A stretch of DNA of 6,502 nucleotides from an uncultured Eubacteriales bacterium (GTDB lineage: Bacteria; Bacillota; Clostridia; Christensenellales; CAG-138): the NCBI GenBank assembly GCA_900543475.1, contig UQRU01000118.1:1-6502 (forward strand), in the 5' to 3' direction. Positions 5,497 through 6,502 of this stretch are shown here, piece by piece (the stretch's first letter is position 1; every line of letters begins with the position of its first letter). Position numbers and translations under genes: made by a program. Under the pieces are notes generated by a model. That model did no database searches. It was not told the origin of the DNA and was given only the letters and a program-made list of their open reading frames with translations.

Positions 5497-6453
5497 CTAT
5501 CTCGTGTATTCCTGCTCCTGCCTATGCCGTTCCAGCCGCTTGTAGTACAGGTCCAGGGCTTTCACAATGGTTTCTTCGATCTTCTGGGGCGGCATGTCTG
5601 GGGGAAAATATTTGTTCAGCCGCTCCCTGGACAATTTGACCACCTCCTTTTGGTTAGGCTTTTCCTCCTGCATAACCAGTTCCATGCCGTTTTTATCCAG
5701 CTTCCCGGCCCGCGCGGCCTCCTTGAGCCGCTGGGCCTGGGATAGGGAAGGGGTGCAGTCGTACTGCTCCATGGCTTCGCAAAGGTCGTATTGCTGCTGC
5801 TCGGATAGATAGGACAATTCCACGGCAGGATTAAAGGCGATTTTGCGATTGTCCACCATTTCCAAAAGGGGCGGGATGAGAGTGGTTAGGCGGATGAAGC
5901 GCTGTACTTGCTTAATGCTTTCGCCAGCTTGCTCTGCAACAATGGCATTAGAACGCCGGTTATCTAACTTCGGGCCAACTTGGCCCGAAGTTAGATCTGT
6001 CCGCATGCCTTGCCTTTTGATGGCTTCCAGCTTCATTTTATATGCCATAGCCCGTTCGCTGGGCAGGATGTGTTCCCTTTGCAAATTGGCGTCCACCATC
6101 TGGATGATGGCTTCATCCCGGGTCATTTCCTTGACGATCACCCGCATATGGGTAAGGCCCGCCAGCAGGCAGGCCCGATGCCGGCGGTTGCCGGAGACCA
6201 ATTCATATTCGCCGGGCCTATCCTCCAATGGCCGCGCAATGGCAGGGGTAAGCTGGCCGATTTCCTGGATGCTTTTCGCCATGTCCAACAGGGCTTGGTC
6301 CTCCAATACCTTGAAGGGATGCCCCTCAAATTCGTGAAGCTTACGCAATTCGATCTGCTGTATGTGCGCCCCGCCGGCATCCGGGGCTGAGGGGATGCCG
6401 AACAGGTCATCTAGCGTGGTAATCCTGGGCTTTTTCGTGTTCCCGGTTTCCAA
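5497..6453 (-). CDS. parB: ParB/RepB/Spo0J-family partition protein
   Basis: This complete 318-residue protein is predicted to bind centromere-like DNA sites and work with ParA in partition. Residues about 30-120 form the ParB N-terminal nuclease-like/CTP-binding domain. The hallmark GNRRHRA (residues 88-94) matches the family GERRxRA motif, whose arginines contact CTP in studied ParB proteins. A conserved QREHILPSERAMAYKMK stretch (126-142) follows, then a helix-turn-helix region at about 168-190 (IVAEQAGESIKQVQRFIRL). The C-terminal 60 residues are charged and helical, as expected for a dimerisation or interaction tail. The TTG start is chosen because a stop lies three codons upstream in frame, a perfect AAGGAGGTGA ribosome binding site lies 9 bases before it, and the next in-frame Met falls inside the conserved domain. 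A 35-bp palindrome lies within codons 153-164. The family is clear; which parS it binds is not known. Confidence 0.93.
   Translation of the reverse strand: METGNTKKPRITTLDDLFGIPSAPDAGGAHIQQIELRKLHEFEGHPFKVLEDQALLDMAKSIQEIGQLTPAIARPLEDRPGEYELVSGNRRHRACLLAGLTHMRVIVKEMTRDEAIIQMVDANLQREHILPSERAMAYKMKLEAIKRQGMRTDLTSGQVGPKLDNRRSNAIVAEQAGESIKQVQRFIRLTTLIPPLLEMVDNRKIAFNPAVELSYLSEQQQYDLCEAMEQYDCTPSLSQAQRLKEAARAGKLDKNGMELVMQEEKPNQKEVVKLSRERLNKYFPPDMPPQKIEETIVKALDLYYKRLERHRQEQEYTR
5962..5996. repeat. 35-bp perfect palindrome inside parB
   Basis: Two 17-base arms, atctaacttcgggccaa (5962-5978) and ttggcccgaagttagat (5980-5996), are exact reverse complements around a single C at 5979. The element falls in codons 153-164 of parB (D-L-T-S-G-Q-V-G-P-K-L-D), between the N-terminal domain and the helix-turn-helix. 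It does not resemble the chromosomal parS sequence TGTTTCACGTGAAACA. No T-run follows on either strand, so it is not an intrinsic terminator. It could be a protein binding site, an mRNA hairpin or a cruciform; the structure is certain, the role is not. Confidence 0.9.
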
Positions 6454-6502
6454 GCGCCATCACCTCCTTGGTCAATGCTTCATATGCTTTTGCCACCCGC
6501 CC
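6407..6502 (-). CDS. parA: ParA-like partition ATPase, C-terminal end only
   Basis: This is the last 31 codons of a gene that enters from the right edge; it ends at a TGA at 6407-6409. The visible peptide begins GRVAKAYEALTKEVM and ends DYHAR. The segment 'KVAxAYxxLTKEV' is typical of the end of ParA/Soj-type Walker ATPases, which act with ParB to segregate plasmids, chromosomes or integrated elements. No ATP-binding motif is visible because that part is outside the window, so the call depends on this tail and on the ParB gene directly behind it. The end of this gene overlaps parB by 47 bases in a different frame and carries the parB ribosome binding site, which argues for one transcript and translational coupling. 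Confidence 0.75.
   Translation of the reverse strand, partial: GRVAKAYEALTKEVMALGNREHEKAQDYHAR
6460..6469 (-). promoter_or_regulatory. Ribosome binding site of parB, inside parA
   Basis: On the minus strand this reads AAGGAGGTGA, a full match to the 16S rRNA anti-Shine-Dalgarno sequence. The AGGAGG core is 9 bases from the TTG at 6451-6453. It fixes the non-ATG start of parB and lies within the parA coding sequence. Confidence 0.85.

Overview
The window looks like part of an integrative conjugative element or plasmid from a fairly GC-rich Gram-positive Clostridia, possibly a gut Oscillospirales-type bacterium. This rests on strong AGGAGG ribosome binding sites, TTG starts, Gram-positive surface-protein architecture and a parA-parB pair followed by small accessory genes. 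The arrangement resembles the partition and adhesin module of Tn1549-like elements as I remember it. The taxon and the element type are inferences; no database search was run.

Every supported gene lies on the minus strand, so the window is read right to left. At the right edge is the last part of a ParA-like ATPase (31 codons plus stop). It overlaps by 47 bases a complete 318-residue ParB/Spo0J-type partition protein (TTG start at 6453, stop at 5497). A very good intrinsic terminator begins directly after the parB stop. Nineteen bases past its T-run starts a 134-residue protein resembling the DUF7007 family, followed after 4 bases by a 60-residue Cys-rich protein with a TTG start.

About 239 noncoding bases follow (4621-4859). 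They hold a G-quadruplex-type motif on the plus strand, two 9-bp direct repeats at 20-bp pitch, and a terminator-like hairpin that forms the leader of the next gene.

The rest of the window, 4620 down to base 1, is one uninterrupted reading frame of 1540 codons that runs off the left edge. It encodes a very large secreted adhesin: signal peptide, a degenerate thioester-type head domain, a beta-rich linker, then eleven complete SpaA/Cna-B-like domains and the start of another segment. The stop and any cell-wall anchor lie outside the window.

A plausible reading is that ParA/ParB maintain the element, the two small proteins are accessory factors of the same module, and the adhesin is a long isopeptide-stiffened stalk that may aid attachment or mating contact. 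The items most worth following up are a 35-bp perfect palindrome inside parB, the missing thioester Gln, a charged insertion in one SpaA domain, and the terminator and leader structures that separate the gene blocks.
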